Made by a program: the position numbers and the translations under genes. 64,000 nucleotides of DNA from Spirodela intermedia (lineage: Eukaryota; Streptophyta; Magnoliopsida; Alismatales; Araceae), in contig LR746277.1 in NCBI GenBank assembly GCA_902729315.2, positions 3,539,001 to 3,603,000 of the forward strand, given 5' to 3'. Position 1 is the stretch's first letter; each line of letters opens with the position of its first letter. Positions 33,301 to 46,109 of this stretch are shown here, piece by piece. The notes under the pieces are model-generated. The model saw only the letters and a program-made list of their open reading frames with translations. It did not search any database and was not told the DNA's origin.

Positions 33301-35569
33301 ACCAGCCGAGGTCGACTCCAAGACGAGAAAGGTAGGATGATAAGTTTGAGATACGTATGTTCGCGGTTGTATTGTGGAATCGTGGTGATAACCTCGCTCC
33401 TGCAACCATCGGGTGGGTGGGCAGATGTTCTGCGAAGAGATCATGGAGCTCGTGGAGCTGACACAGTTGAGGGGAGCGCTCGTTGGGCTGCCCGGCGTCA
33501 ATGGCCTCTCGACGGAGCAGAGGAAGAGGCTGACTATCGCGGTCGAGCTCGTCGCCAACCCGTCCATAATATTCATGGACGAGCCCACCTCTGGCCTTGA
33601 TGCTAGGGCGGCCGCCATCGTCATGAGAACGGTGAGGAACACGGTTGACACCGGAAGGACAGTCGTGTGCACAATTCATCAGCCCAGCATAGACATATTC
33701 GAAGCTTTTGATGAGGTAACAAGACTTCTTTTGGCATTCTTCTGAAATTGCTCGCGGATTCTCTCTTTAGACTTCATGCTGTCCGTTTGCCTGCAGCTGT
33801 TTCTGATGAAGCGGGGGGGAGAAGAGATATACGTCGGTCCGTTGGGACGCCAATCTTGCGAGTTGATCAAGTACTTCGAGGTGAGGTTTCGGTGATAACA
33901 GCTTCCGTTCCCCCACTCTTTGGGGTCATGCGGCTTCCTTGAAAAAACGGTTTTATTGACATGTCTGTGACATTATCTTTCGCAGGGTATCCGAGGAGTT
34001 AGCATGATCAAAGACGGTTACAACCCTGCGACATGGATGTTGGAGGTGACGAGTCTAGGACAAGAAGACCTTCTTGGTGTCAGTTTCAGCGAGTTATATA
34101 AGAACTCGGAGCTTTACCAGTGAGTAGATCATAGATCTCCAATTTCCTTTTCCGATGGAATCGTAGGATAACGATCGATTAAAGCATACGTGAACCGACT
34201 TGGTTCTACGGCATTATAACCTGTTGATGCCAATGGCAGGAGGAACAAGACCCTGATTAGGGAGCTGAGCGTGCCTGCTCCCGGCTCGAGAGACCTCGAC
34301 TTCCCCACGCTGTATTCACGATCCTTCTTCACGCAGTGCATGGCTTGCCTGTGGAAGCAACACCTGTCATACTGGCGGAATCCTTCTTACACTGCCATGA
34401 GGCTTTTCTTCACGACCATCATTGCGCTGCTGTTCGGCTCAATCTTCTGGGACTTGGGATCCCGAAGGTAACCTAATCTGACCTACTTACATGCTTTGAT
34501 ATGTGCGGATATGCCGTTAAATTTTGGGAGGCAAAGAAGTCGAAATTAGTCGGCAGTGGGATTTACTTGTATCGATCGATCTTAAATTACAGCACGATTT
34601 TTGCATGGTTGGACTCGATTGTTTCGATGTAATGAATTTTCAGGTGTTCTTCTGTTCTTGGAGCATGATTCAAGTCGTGAAAATGTTTGGTTTCAGGGAA
34701 AAGAAGCAGGATCTGTTCAACGCCATGGGCTCCATGTACTGTGCAGTTCTGTTCATAGGGGTGCAAAACAGCCAGACAGTTCAGCCGGTTGTCTCAGTCG
34801 AAAGAACGGTCTTCTACCGGGAGAGAGCTGCCGGGATGTACTCGGCTTTCCCGTACGCGTTTGGCCAGGTGAACTCTCAGATCCAAAAAACCTTTCAATA
34901 TCCTTTCCTCCTTGCCGGTGTGGAGCCCTTCGTTCCTCACCACCTCCATGGGAGATCTCGCAGGTGGCAATAGAGATGCCGTACATCCTCCTTCAGTCCC
35001 TGGTGTACGGGGTCATTGTCTACGCCATGATCGGGTTCGAGTGGACGGTGGCGAAGTTCTGCTGGTACATCTTCTTCATGTACTTTACCTTCCTCTACTT
35101 CACCTTCTACGGGATGATGGCCGTGGGGATGACCCCCAACCACAACGTCGCTGCCATCGTTTCCGCCGCTTTCTACGGAATATGGAATCTCTTCTCCGGT
35201 TTCTTGGTCCCCCGACCGGTGAGCATCTCCTCCTCCCGTTCTCCGTGGCCTCACTGCATGGGAACTCTTTTGCTCACGCTTCTCTCTCTGTCTCTCTCTC
35301 TCTCTTGTTCGCAGAGGATTCCCATCTGGTGGAGGTGGTACTACTGGGCTTGCCCCGTGGCGTGGACTCTCTACGGCCTGATCACCTCGCAGTTGGGGGA
35401 CATCTCGACGATCGTCGAGGATGAGCCAGTGGACGTGTTCCTGAAGAACTACTTCGGCTTCGAACACGATTTCTTGTGGGCGGTGGCGACCGCGGTCGTC
35501 GCCTTCAGCGTGCTTTTCGCCTCCGTCTTCGCCTTCAGCATCAAGACCTTGAATTTCCAGAAGAGGTAA
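28565..35569 (+). CDS. Full-size ABCG (PDR-type) ABC transporter, gene C, 24 exons
   Basis: Paralogue of gene A; plasma-membrane efflux pump of the PDR family. Exons: 28565-28875, 29007-29127, 29210-29298, 29389-29473, 29565-29724, 29805-29881, 29959-30012, 30097-30187, 30364-30665, 30754-31035, 31113-31429, 31517-31677, 31768-31871, 32290-32446, 32561-32668, 32762-32895, 32999-33331, 33425-33715, 33797-33880, 33986-34119, 34240-34467, 34697-34868, 34964-35218, 35315-35569. The total is 4,305 bp, or 1,434 residues, in frame throughout, with the same exon lengths as gene A. Motifs: GPPGSGKT (180-187), VSGGQ (319-323), LFMDE (340-344), GVSGAGKT (883-890), LSTEQ (990-994), IIFMDE (1010-1015); TMD1 follows NBD1 (525-770) and TMD2 spans 1,130-1,420. 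Intron 7 uses a GC donor (AAG|GCAGGC); all others are GT-AG. Start: MDTGS, the first ATG in the frame. Substrate not determined. Confidence 0.94.
30188..30300. repeat. GA/GATA microsatellite in intron 8 of gene C
   Basis: A compound tract of GAGA and GATA units inside the intron before exon 9. It is longer than the TC/TA tract in the same intron of gene A. Confidence 0.8.
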
Positions 35570-35790
35570 CATCCAATCGGAAATTTTTGAACTCCGTGTA
35601 TGACGTCGTCCTACACTTCCTCCCTCTTATTGCCTCAAAATGTTCCAGTTCAATTTTTTTACTGCCAAATGATTCTTAACGCGCATTCCCACTCAGCCGG
35701 AAATCGGCCCAATCGAGTTCTACCATTGAATCCAGTGGGTCGTACAGACGATACTGATGACGTCATTATACGTATATGATCCATGCACGC
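35570..35790. repeat. Conserved 3' flank of gene C, right end of the inverted duplication
   Basis: About 200 bp after the stop align with the reverse complement of 5,900-6,169, including GTGTATGACGTCGTCCT, GCCAAATGATT, GTGGGTCGTAC and TGATGACGTCAT. Similarity fades after about 35,790, placing the outer duplication boundary there. Confidence 0.65.
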
Positions 35791-37299
35791 CATCCACAAA
35801 CGCAGACGTGGGGGGATATGGCATTGGGCTCGGCGGAGTTTGTGTTGCCCAATAGGACAACATCCAATGGGAACTATGCGAGCGTGGCTGATAGAAGCCG
35901 GTCAAACAGTGAATTGTCGGAACTTAAAATAGTAGGGATGGTCGAGAGAGTGTGAGGGAGAGCGTTGAGGGAACCTTTGGTTGTTCGATGACGATCACGC
36001 CCTCCTTCCCATAGAAGCGGGCTTAGTAGGACGATACCTTTCCATGCCCACAGATGAGAGAGCGAGAAAACCAGAGAGAGAATGAGAAATAGAGAGAGAG
36101 AGAGAGTTGCGACGGTAGAAGAGGCGAGGGGCGACCAGTCAAAAGGAGTTGACTGGTAAAAGATGACACGTGAGAAACAGAGTGGAAGAGATAAATAAAT
36201 TAAAGACAAAATCACGCACGAGACTGAGTTATCGTTCGCGGAAGGGTGGTTTCGCCGGTGGGAGAATTTGCTGGTGAAGGGAGAGGAAAAATAAACGAAA
36301 AAACATAAAAATCACTTGAAAGGGGAAGATAAGGGAAAAAAGAAGATATGGAAGGAGAGAAAAATCGTTGGAAAAGGGAGAAAAAATGCTGGAGGAGAGA
36401 CAAACTCACCGGCAGAACTCTTCCGCTAGAGTGAAAGAAATCACTGAAAAAATCGATATCTTTGGCGAACGGAAGGAAAAATAGAAAGAAAAATCAACTG
36501 AAAAAATTTGAAAATAGAAAGCAATTAAATGCAGTGAGTTCAGGTAAATTCATGAGGATTATAAAAAAACTTATTCTCTATATAAATCTGAATCTAAGTG
36601 AAAAATAAAAATAAAAAATGAAAATAATGAAAGAAACAATGGTTAGGGAGAGTAAACTAGATATTATGTGCTTAATCAACTCAGATGCTCTTCCATTGCA
36701 TTGTAACTGTTGAATTATTTAATATGTAGTAAAACAAGAAAATAAATTTAATTCATGTAATTTCAGATAGTAAGAAAATAAGAGATAAGAGAGAGGAGAG
36801 AGGGGATTGCAAAGAGAAAGAAAATATCTCCACCAGTGGGCTCTCTCACCAGTAGAGAAACGAAGGATAGATCTAGGAGATTTAGATGACATCAAATGCA
36901 TAAAACAATGAGATTATGGATCATAAACAGGTTTAAGATCGTTTCAACCAAAAAATAATTTAAAAATGAAATTAAAATAGATTAAAATTTGAAATTTTTC
37001 TTTTGACATTAAGGATGTGGCTGATGAAGAGATTCTTAATATGAAAGAAATGAATCTATTTATTAAATGAAATTAAAGTTAGTAAGAATGAAAAAATATC
37101 AATAAATTGGATAGAAAATAGATTGAAATTGGGATTCTCCCCCTTTGACACTAGGGATGAGTGGATAAATGAGTTTGAGTAAAATCCTAAATCAAATCTT
37201 TAATAATTGATTGTTTTTTAGATTCATTGTCCATTCATGTAAATGAATCTAAGGAAAGAATTCAAGATGATGTGAAGATCATATCATTCTCCATTCTCG
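35791..37299. other. AT-rich intergenic DNA
   Basis: No gene recognised. It contains a (GA)n tract near 36,087-36,106. Minus-strand open frames at 35,874-36,409 are low-complexity and unsupported. Confidence 0.5.
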
Positions 37300-37456
37300 A
37301 TTCTCTATTTTGGACTTATTCTCTCCACATCCCTAATCTTCCTCTGTGATTTCCACTTCTTTTTCTCTTTCTCTTTCTTCCCTTCTTCTATATAACCTCA
37401 TGTACTCCTCTCCTTCAAGACATCAATTTTAGGGTTTTCTCTTCCTCTTGTCAACA
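37300..37456 (+). repeat. 5' LTR remnant of the copia element, with primer site following
   Basis: It matches the 3' LTR at 47.8-47.98 kb from CATTTTGGACTTAT-like sequence to TTGTCAACA. The first 30 bp or so are diverged or lost. An initiator-Met-type primer site, TGATATCAAGAG, follows at 37,457-37,468. Confidence 0.7.
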
Positions 37457-38261
37457 TGATATCAAGAGTCCTAAGATTTCACCACAGCCGTCACTCCACC
37501 TCCTCTCTTGACATCCCTTATCCTCTCTCGATACAATCTCTTGCTGCTCGCACCTATGTGCCCATCCGGTGCTTGCCCAAAGCCTTCTTACATGCCTGCC
37601 AAACATGCCGCTGCATCTGTGTGCTTGATGGCACCATCTCTCACCAATGCCCTATACACTGACTATAGGTGCCTTGTGCATTGCTTGTGCCACCTCCCAA
37701 TGCCTTGCGTGTTGCTTCCTAGCACCCTACACCACCTCCTGATGCCCCATGCATTGCCTCTTGGCTTCCCACATGAATTCGACGATGTCCCCTCCCAATG
37801 TCATTTCATCTTCCACTAATCCTGATCTATAGATCTAGTGGGCGAATCTTCAATGTCTCAAGTGCCTCCTCCACTAGTTCTTCAGCTTCTTGTTGTTGTT
37901 TCTCTGATCAAGTCAGCCACTCCATGACACTTCATCATGGTGTAACTCACTCAATTGACATATGTCTTCAATGGACATAATTATACATCATGGGCCTCTA
38001 GATTCAAGACTTCTTGATGTTGCATAGCCTTCTCCACCACTTGTCAACTAATCTGCCCAGCTTCATTGATCCGCCTTTTACTTCTAGGTCTAAGCTTGAT
38101 TCAATCATCCTTGAATGCTTTAACACATTGAGCCAAGTATTGTTGAGCCTCTAGCCTAGATTTCTCATGTGCAATAACTCTAGATAACATTGGAGAACAT
38201 GTACACTAATCAAATGAATATTAGTTTTACGATTGAGATCTTTGAATCTTTTTTTTCTTGT

Positions 38262-40047
38262 TGATGTGAATTAGTCATTGTATAATAATAAATCATTTAA
38301 ATTTTAAATTTATAAAATTAGAAATACTAATTTTTAAATATTTAGAAGTATTTCTAAAAAATATATCAATTATAATTCACAAAAAGTTCTAAAAATAGTG
38401 AAAAAATTAAGTTGATCATAATATGATTTTTATGAATTTTAAACTAAGAAATGAAATTAAAATATATTTAAAATTCATGAAAAAGGAAAATAAGGGTGTG
38501 GACATTATGATGTCAGCACCTGATGAATGCGAATAAGGCTGAAATAGAGTTATGTTTGACGGTTCTTATGTAAGTGATTATAAATAATTTAATTGATCAA
38601 ATTAAGATCTATAAAAATCAAAAGAATCATAATTGAATAAAGAATAATTTAGAAACTTGACATCATACAAATTATCACTAAATAAATCAAAAATTTAGTT
38701 GAAAGTAGAAAATGTAGAGTTTTGACCTCACAATAGTGATTGCCAAAATTCCGTGTTCAGGAGGATCATCAAACGATGTTCACAGCCTCAAAACCTCTTA
38801 TTGAATATGGACGACCTCAACATTCAATAGATCTCTTTTCAAAGTTCAGAAAATGATGGTGGAAGTTAAAGTAGTTAAAAACTAGTAAAAGAGAGTCTCG
38901 ATATTACGACGATGATGCATCGCTGATGTATTAAAATCCTGAGTGTTTGGAAGAATTGTCATGTAGTGTCCATAGTCTCAAAAGCTCTGCTTAGAAAAGG
39001 ACGAGATGAAAAATTTTTAGATCTTCTTGTAAAGTCTAGAGATCAATGAAATGGTTGTCACTTGAGAAAGATGAGATAGATGGGGATGGGGTGTGTCTTA
39101 GGGAGCTTCATCCTCAAGTCCACATAGCAAGAGGAGGCTCTTCATTATATTTGGTACACTCTCAGCAAGTGACAACTCATCTCTCAATAGATCATTCTCT
39201 TCTAAACAACAACTTGTTTGTTGATCAATCAGAGATGATTTATTCAATAGATTTGTAATTTTTTTATCGTGAATCATTCAATAATTATAGTAATGATGTT
39301 TTGCAAATCGTGTTGACGAGATTTTTACCAATGATTAAGTAATTTTGATGTCTTAATCTCTACATCGACGATCTATAGGAAAATCATGATTTAATTAGAT
39401 AAAAATGTGAGTTTTAGCTCTAATAAGATTCAAACTTGTGCTAGTTATCCACCTGCATGAGAGAGTAAAATAAGTATTTGAATACCCATATATAATGATG
39501 TCATCATGGTATCTTGTTATATAAATAAGGGTATTTTAGGTATTAAAAAATTTAAAAATATTCCAAGAAAGGTGTGACAGCTAGTTTAGTCCCACATCAC
39601 TTTTATGCCAAACGTTGAGACAAGTATATAGTAATATGACATTCAAGAAGCCGTTTCTCATGTGTATACGACCACTCCTTGGCCCACGCCTGACTAGCCA
39701 CTAGTGACATGGAAGGAGAGTGACGCACATGTGCCCCCATTGGTCTATAGTCATTTGAGCCCTTACTCATGGCTCCACCCGATTGTGCTTCCAACCCTTT
39801 TGCGGGCCCAATTGGTCAGCAAGTTCTCCCCTTTTTCTATCTTTTTATTTTATTTTCTTTTTTCTCATTTATCTTAAAAATAAGATTATAAAAACTATAT
39901 AAGTTCACATAATTAGCCAAAAGATCACATTAACCAATTGAAAACTACTTTTTATAATTTAACACAAATATAAGTATATTTATCATGAGTTAAGGCTAAA
40001 ATTATATTATTTATTAATTATTAACTCATGATAATGAAAACTTATCA
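38262..40047 (-). repeat. Gypsy (Athila-like) LTR, minus orientation
   Basis: The left edge TGATGTGAATTAGTCATTG is the reverse complement of the LTR 3' end seen at 54,466. The right edge AACTTATCA is the LTR start. The interior follows the LTRs of the element at 53-62.9 kb. No internal gypsy genes adjoin it, so it is a solo LTR or fragment. The plus-strand open frame at 39,046-39,258 is non-coding LTR. Confidence 0.8.
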
Positions 40048-42185
40048 AGACACATCTTAGGGAACTTAATCCTCAAGTCTGTGTAGCAAGGGAGGCTCTT
40101 CATCACATCAGGTATGCTCTTAGGAGGTGACAACTCATCTCTCAATGAATCATTTTCTTTTCAATGATGACTTATTTGTTGATCATTTAGAGATGATTTA
40201 CTTGATGGATTCACAATCCTTTTATCGTGAATCGTTTAATAATTCTAGTAACGATGCTCTATGAATCATGTTGATGAAATTTTTGTTGATGATTAAGCAA
40301 TTTTGGTGACTTAATCTTTCACCAATGATCTATAAGAAAGTCACAATTTAATCAAATAAAAATATGAGTTTTAACTCTAATAGGATTTAAATCCTCACTA
40401 GTCGCCTGCCTATATAAGAGAGAGTGAAATAAGTAATTGCTCTTAAGTTGCGATTATTAAGATCATCAATTTTAAATTTATAAATTGATTTTCATAGGAA
40501 TAATTTCTTGATGAATTAGTAGAAAACTAAGTCGAACACAAGAAAAGTTTTGAATTAATTGATGTATACTAATTAATAATGATATTCTGATTTGTTTACT
40601 CTCTAAAATTTAGCAGCTATGAACATAGAAATTACGGAGATGAAGAAATTCAGAACCAGATCAATACACGTTCAGAGGAAGATTTCTCTCAAGGTTCCAC
40701 CAGCCATCTTGTAAAGAAATTACAAATGGCTAGCAGAGATGGTTCCTTACTTCTTTTGATGATGTTGACTATTCCAAATCAATGAGGTAAAGGGGAATAG
40801 AACTTCATGAAATTCATATTTCATTAACTAGGATAAAAGAGATTCGATTACATAAAAGTCTAGAAACAAAATGAAAATGATTTCTCCCTCTTGTTCTAAC
40901 AGATGTGGGGAGAGGATGGCAGCCTCACACAAGAGTGTCTTCGGTTGATTGTGTTCTTGCTGCACCAAGGGAGGAGACTCACAATCATTGCCAACACTAT
41001 GGCCACCAAAAGGGGGGAAAGGGACAAGCTGGCCCATGTATGGTGTGCTGCAGGTGGCGCCAATGGAGAGAGGAGGAGCAAGCTATCCCCATGGTAAGAG
41101 AGGGATTTGCCAAAGGAAAGAGGAGTAGGCCGTCCCCACAGTAAGATAGGGACATGCCAAAGGAAGGAAGGGAAGAATGAGAGGGCTGATTGTGAATGAG
41201 GGTCCTAGCCGGCTGCTGGCCCTCTTTTGGACTCATATGCCCTATTGTAGCCATTCCCTTTATGCCTCTCTCAATCTGTAAAAATAACAAGTCAACTTTA
41301 CAATTTTACCTTTTTATGTTCACTTATTATTTAATCATCTATGATGAAACTAAGAATATATGTATGCTCTTGCTCATGCATCATGATTATCTATTAATCA
41401 TTTTCTCACCAACAACTATTAATCATATATTTCTCTTCTCATTTATCTTGATGTTCTCATCCTAACAAACAATAGGAAAATGATTCAATTCATAAACCAT
41501 CATATGAAAATGCATGAGTTGAGTATTAAATGGTACTCATCATATTCGTATATACTTAGGCTTTAAGTAATAATCTTCTAGCCACTTTAGTATGATGATT
41601 ACCCAAATTATCAATAAGTATGTAAATACCCTTATAAAGTGACATCATCAAGGTACCTCCTTCTAACAAACAAGGGGTATTTGAGGCACAAAATTATCAG
41701 AACATTTCGGAGAAGGTGTGACTAGGGTTTAGTCCCACATTAGTTATATGTCAAATTCTGAGACAAAATATATAGTAATATGAGATTTGAGAATCAATGA
41801 GTCCTTTTCTCACGTGTATACAACAACTCCTTACCTCACTCTTAGCTGGCCACTAGTGACGTGGAAGGGGGAGTGATGCACACATGCCCCCATTGGTCCA
41901 TAGCCCCTCAAGCTCTTGCTCATGACTCTACTCGACTATGCTTCCAACCCATTAGTGGGCCTAGTTGGTTGGCAAGTCTCCCCCTTTATCTTTTTTATTT
42001 TTATTTTATTTTTATTTATTTATCTCAAAAATAAGATTATAAAAGTTATATAAATTCGTATAAAATCACATTAACCAGCTAAAAATCATTTTTCATAATT
42101 TAACATAAATATAATATTTATCATAAATTAAAGCTAAAACTATATTATTTATTCATTATTAACTCATGATAATGAAGATTTATCA
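40048..42185 (-). repeat. Second gypsy LTR, truncated and split by a 1.18-kb insertion
   Basis: LTR sequence at 40,048-40,435 and 41,613-42,185 joins into one minus-strand LTR lacking its 3' end. It abuts the previous LTR directly. The unrelated segment 40,436-41,612 separates the two parts. Confidence 0.75.
40436..41612. mobile_element. 1.18-kb insertion flanked by 8-bp direct repeats
   Basis: AATAAGTA stands at 40,428-40,435 and again at 41,613-41,620, as a target-site duplication would. An 8-bp duplication is typical of hAT-type DNA transposons, but I see no clear terminal inverted repeats (ends ATTGCTCTTAAG and CAAATTATC). The inside includes a more GC-rich part (40,890-41,200) with overlapping open frames on both strands and no recognised protein. 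Confidence 0.6.
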
Positions 42186-42829
42186 CTTACAAATAAAGTG
42201 ACTCCTCACCTTAGACTCATTTTAGTCATCTCCAAACCTTAATACAATAATTTGTCAGCTATCAGTTTCTAACCATTGACCTTCAATTATTTGAGCACTA
42301 TTATTAGGAGTTTTTTATCAGAGTCTATCTGAGTGGACTTCACCCATCAATTACTTCTCTGGGACGATCCTCTCTAGAGATCAGTTACTTGATATCTCCC
42401 ACATTTTCTTCATTGTACTTCATGTACATCAAGTACTCGTACTATTTCCAGCAGCACATCTACTCCTTTGACGATGGCTATTTCCACTCCTCAAATGCCA
42501 CATGACCCTCTTACTTCAAGACTAGATAGTGGTCGTCCATCATGAAGGAAGGGCTATAATTCTTTTCTTCTATGCATCTACTGCGTCAAGTAGAACCATC
42601 TACCCAATTAATGTTGAAAACAATTTGAGAAGTCCAACTCTACTCAACTGGCCTCCTACCTCCTTCACCAACTTCTCTAGTGACATCCAATGGCTCATCT
42701 TCAACTTTTCGAGTGACATTGACCTTCACCAAGTATAAAACACTACGCCGCTCTAGTGGTACTATAGCTCATTCCTTGACTAATCTGGCTTCGCTTCTGA
42801 ATCCTTCCACATTAGGTTCATTGATGAAC
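42186..42829. other. Unassigned sequence inside the copia element
   Basis: It lies between a gypsy LTR and the X3 repeat, upstream of the copia protease relic, so it is probably decayed copia gag. No gag motif could be read. The open frame at 42,529-42,738 has no recognisable domain. Confidence 0.4.
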
Positions 42830-43983
42830 TTGATTTATAGGTTAAATATGTCATCGTGATACAACCAAGTTTATGTAAATAATATTTATAAAATCTCATT
42901 CTTTTATTTAAGATAAGTAAGGGTCAATCTTCTAAGAATATGAATAATGAGAGTAAAAATTTTACTTATTTTATTTCTTATATATATAGATATACTTGAA
43001 ATTGTAAAGGACAGAATTGATCTAACAAAAATAAAGACAAGAGAAATGAAAAGTGTGATAAAGGAAAGAGAATGGATCTAACACAATAGAATGATACAAT
43101 AAATGATAAAACTAGTTCAAACTAAGAGTTAAATCTATCTATGGAGAAGATTACAAAAATGTCCCAAATCTAGATCTTGTACAAATCTCGTTATGCGCTA
43201 GTCTTAGGCCAAGTGGTGCTTGAATCATGATGATCTTGATGTACTCTAGATAGTCTCTTCTCCATGAAAATCTTGAATTGCAAGAATGTTGTTGATTGGG
43301 TTTTGATTTTCTTCATTTTTTCTTTAGCTAACCACTATTAGAGAGAGAGAGTAAAAAAGCGCCCACTAAGAGGGGGGGCAAGATACCCTTAACCTCTCTT
43401 AGTGGGTTAGGCCCCTCTAATAGATGGTTATGATTAATAACCAACTCTTTTGGTGGATGGCCCAAATTCTTTCATGAGGTTAGTGCTCTAATCCTCCTCT
43501 TAATCTCATCTTAAGGTGTCTTAAGATGAGTGGCCTAAATCTCATCTCTTGGTAGTCTTTTTGGGTCTAAATAGGCTAGGCCAAGGTAATGCCCTCTCTT
43601 GGGCCCATAATCGTATTAGGCTGGCCCTCTTCATAAGACTTAGTTTTTCTTTAGGCTAAAGATTTAGACTTTTCCTTGGGCTAAAGACTTGGGCTTCTTT
43701 CATTACTTCCAACTCATAATAAAAATTCACCCAAGTTCTTATAATCAAATAATTAACAAGAAAATATGAGAGAATCACCACTTGACTTTACAAAAGTCAA
43801 GTAGGGTTAGTCTCATAATATAAATGAAATAAATAAAATAATATATATAAGACTTAAATGATAAAATATTATAAATGATATAATGAGTTAATAACACATG
43901 TATAGTTATATTCTCTACCTATTAATTAGTATCTATATATAAGATATTAATACATAGATGTTATTGTTAATTTATAATTATCA
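42830..43983 (-). repeat. Family-X interspersed repeat, copy X3
   Basis: A full-length-looking copy between unassigned sequence and the copia protease relic. It is closely similar to X2 and X4, including GTGGTGCTTGAATCATGATGATC and the terminus TTTATAATTATCA. Confidence 0.75.
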
Positions 43984-44445
43984 TACACATGCTCTCTTTG
44001 TATCTTCATCTTCATCTTCACCATGGATTATTGACTTAGGGGCCTCCACCCACATAACTGATGCACCCACTATTTTATCATCATATCAACCTACCCCTTA
44101 TTATCTATTGGTTACTATTGCCAATAACCAGACTTATTGATTCAATAGATATGACAATACTATTGTTATCTTGAGTATTCCTCTCACCCATGTACTCTAT
44201 GTTCTCAAATTTTCTACTAGCTTATCTTTCAATGCCATTACTCAAGCCATCTTTTGCTTTATTATATTTTTTTTTTTCATTGTACCTTCTAAAATTTGTA
44301 TAGTAGACAGAAGATTTGTTTGGAGCATGAGAATGGACAAGATGTCTACAAGTTAATTTTCAATGAATCTTCTTGTAGCCTTTGAGCTCTTTTTGTTTCC
44401 TCTACAACTAATTCATCTCTTTTGTGGCATTGTCATTTAGGACAC

Positions 44446-46078
44446 TGACGTGACTCAGTCGTTGTATGTTAAATCACGCAAATATAAAATTTATAAAACT
44501 AGAAAATACAAATTTTTAGATATTTAGAAGTATTTCAAAATAAATATATCAATTATAATTCAATAAAAATTCTAAAAATAGCGGTAATTTTCCAGGTCGA
44601 TCACAGGGATGTAATATAATATCTGGTAATTATTCAGAATTTTTCTCAATGAATACAATTTTCTTATGAATTTTATACTAGGAAATAAAAAGGAAATATA
44701 TTTAAAATTAACGAAAAAAAGGAAATAAGGGTGCGGGCATCAGGATGACGTCAGCGCCCGGCGAACGCGAATCAGGCGGAAACAGAGTTCCGCCCCGGCG
44801 ATTCTTACGTAAGCGATTACAAATGACTTAATTAATCAAATTAAGATCTGTAAAAGCCGAAAGAATCGTAATTTAACAAAGTATAGTTTGGTAAATTAAA
44901 ATCACACAAAGTATCACTAAATAAAGTGTAAATTAAATTGAAAGCAAGGAAACAAAGTTCCGGCGTTGCGACGTCGATGCGTCGGCGATGCACCAGAATC
45001 TTGAGCGTTTGGGAGGATCGTCGTGCAGTGTCCACGGCCTCGAAGGCTCTCCTTGGACAAAGACGACGTGGGCAATCTCTAGATCTTCTCGCAAAGTCTA
45101 GAGATCAATGAAGTGGGTCGTCGAATCGTCTCCGGCGGCTGTCACCCGGCGGAGCGGAAAAACGGCGACTTTGGGGCTCTTCGGCGGCTGTCACCCGACG
45201 GAGAGGAGCTGGATGGAGGTGGGGTGCATGTTAGGGAGCTTCATCCTCCGGTCCGCGCAGTAAGAGGAGGCTCTTCATCGCATCTGGTATGCTCTCAAGA
45301 GGTGGCGACTGGTCTCCCGGCGGATCGTCCTCTTCCCTGACGACGGCTTGTTCGTCGATCAATCGGAGATGATTTACTCGATGGATTCACGATCCTTTTA
45401 TCGCAAATCGTTTAGCAATTTTAGTAGCAATGCTTTGCGAATCGCGTTGACGAGATTTTCGCCGATGATCCAGCGATTCTCGTTGCTTAATCCTTCATCG
45501 GCGATCTGCAGGAAAGTCGTGATAATCAGATAAAAATATATGAATTTTGATTCTGAGAGGATTCAAACCCGCGCCGGTCGCCCGCCTCTTCTGAGGAAGG
45601 TGTGACGGGGGTTTAGTCCCACATCAGTTGTACGCCAATTTTTCGGGCGAATATATAGTAATATATAGCAAAGTCCCTTCTCGCACGTGTATGACCACTC
45701 CTTGCCCAACAGCTGGCTGGCCACCGGTGACGTGGAAGGGGAGTGGCGTATGCATGCCCTGTCGGTCCCCAAGCTAAGCCGCTCGAGCCCCTGCTCGTGG
45801 CTTACTCCCCGACTATGCTTCTGACCCGCTTGCGGGCACGGCTGGCCGGCAGGTCCCCCCATTTTTGCAATATTTTTATTTTTATTTCTTGTTCTTCATT
45901 TATCTCAAAAGTAAGACTGTAAAAATCGTATAAAATCACATAATTACCCAAAAATTCACGTTAATCAATTGAAAACCAAAAATCATTCTTAAACACAAAT
46001 ATAAGTCTATTTATCATGAGTTAAGGCTAAAAATATATTATTTACTAATTATTAACTCATAATAATGAAGACTTATCA
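44446..46078 (-). repeat. Solo gypsy (Athila-like) LTR, complete
   Basis: In sense orientation it starts TGATAAGTCTTCATTATTATGAG and ends CGACTGAGTCACGTCA, about 1,633 bp. It interrupts the copia GAG-pre-integrase coding right after LWHCHLGH. Flanks GACAC and AACAC are a 5-bp target duplication with one mismatch. It is the least decayed and most GC-rich LTR here, suggesting a younger insertion. The short open frames inside (45,113-45,340, 45,563-45,862) are LTR, not genes. Confidence 0.85.
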
Positions 46079-46109
46079 AACACCTTACCTTAGTTTTCTC
46101 TTAATAATT

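Noticed and set aside
34601-35569. 322-codon open frame over the end of gene C
   Set aside because: It runs through introns 22 and 23 by chance. Splice sites and the paralogue show that only 34,964-35,218 and 35,315-35,569 of it are coding, and the first part is in the wrong frame for exon 22.
34937-35572. 211-codon minus-strand frame opposite gene C
   Set aside because: Antisense shadow of GC-rich exons 23-24; no domain.
40828-41290. Overlapping open frames in the 1.18-kb insertion
   Set aside because: Frames are open on both strands in a locally GC-rich stretch, with no domain or codon bias, and have different lengths.
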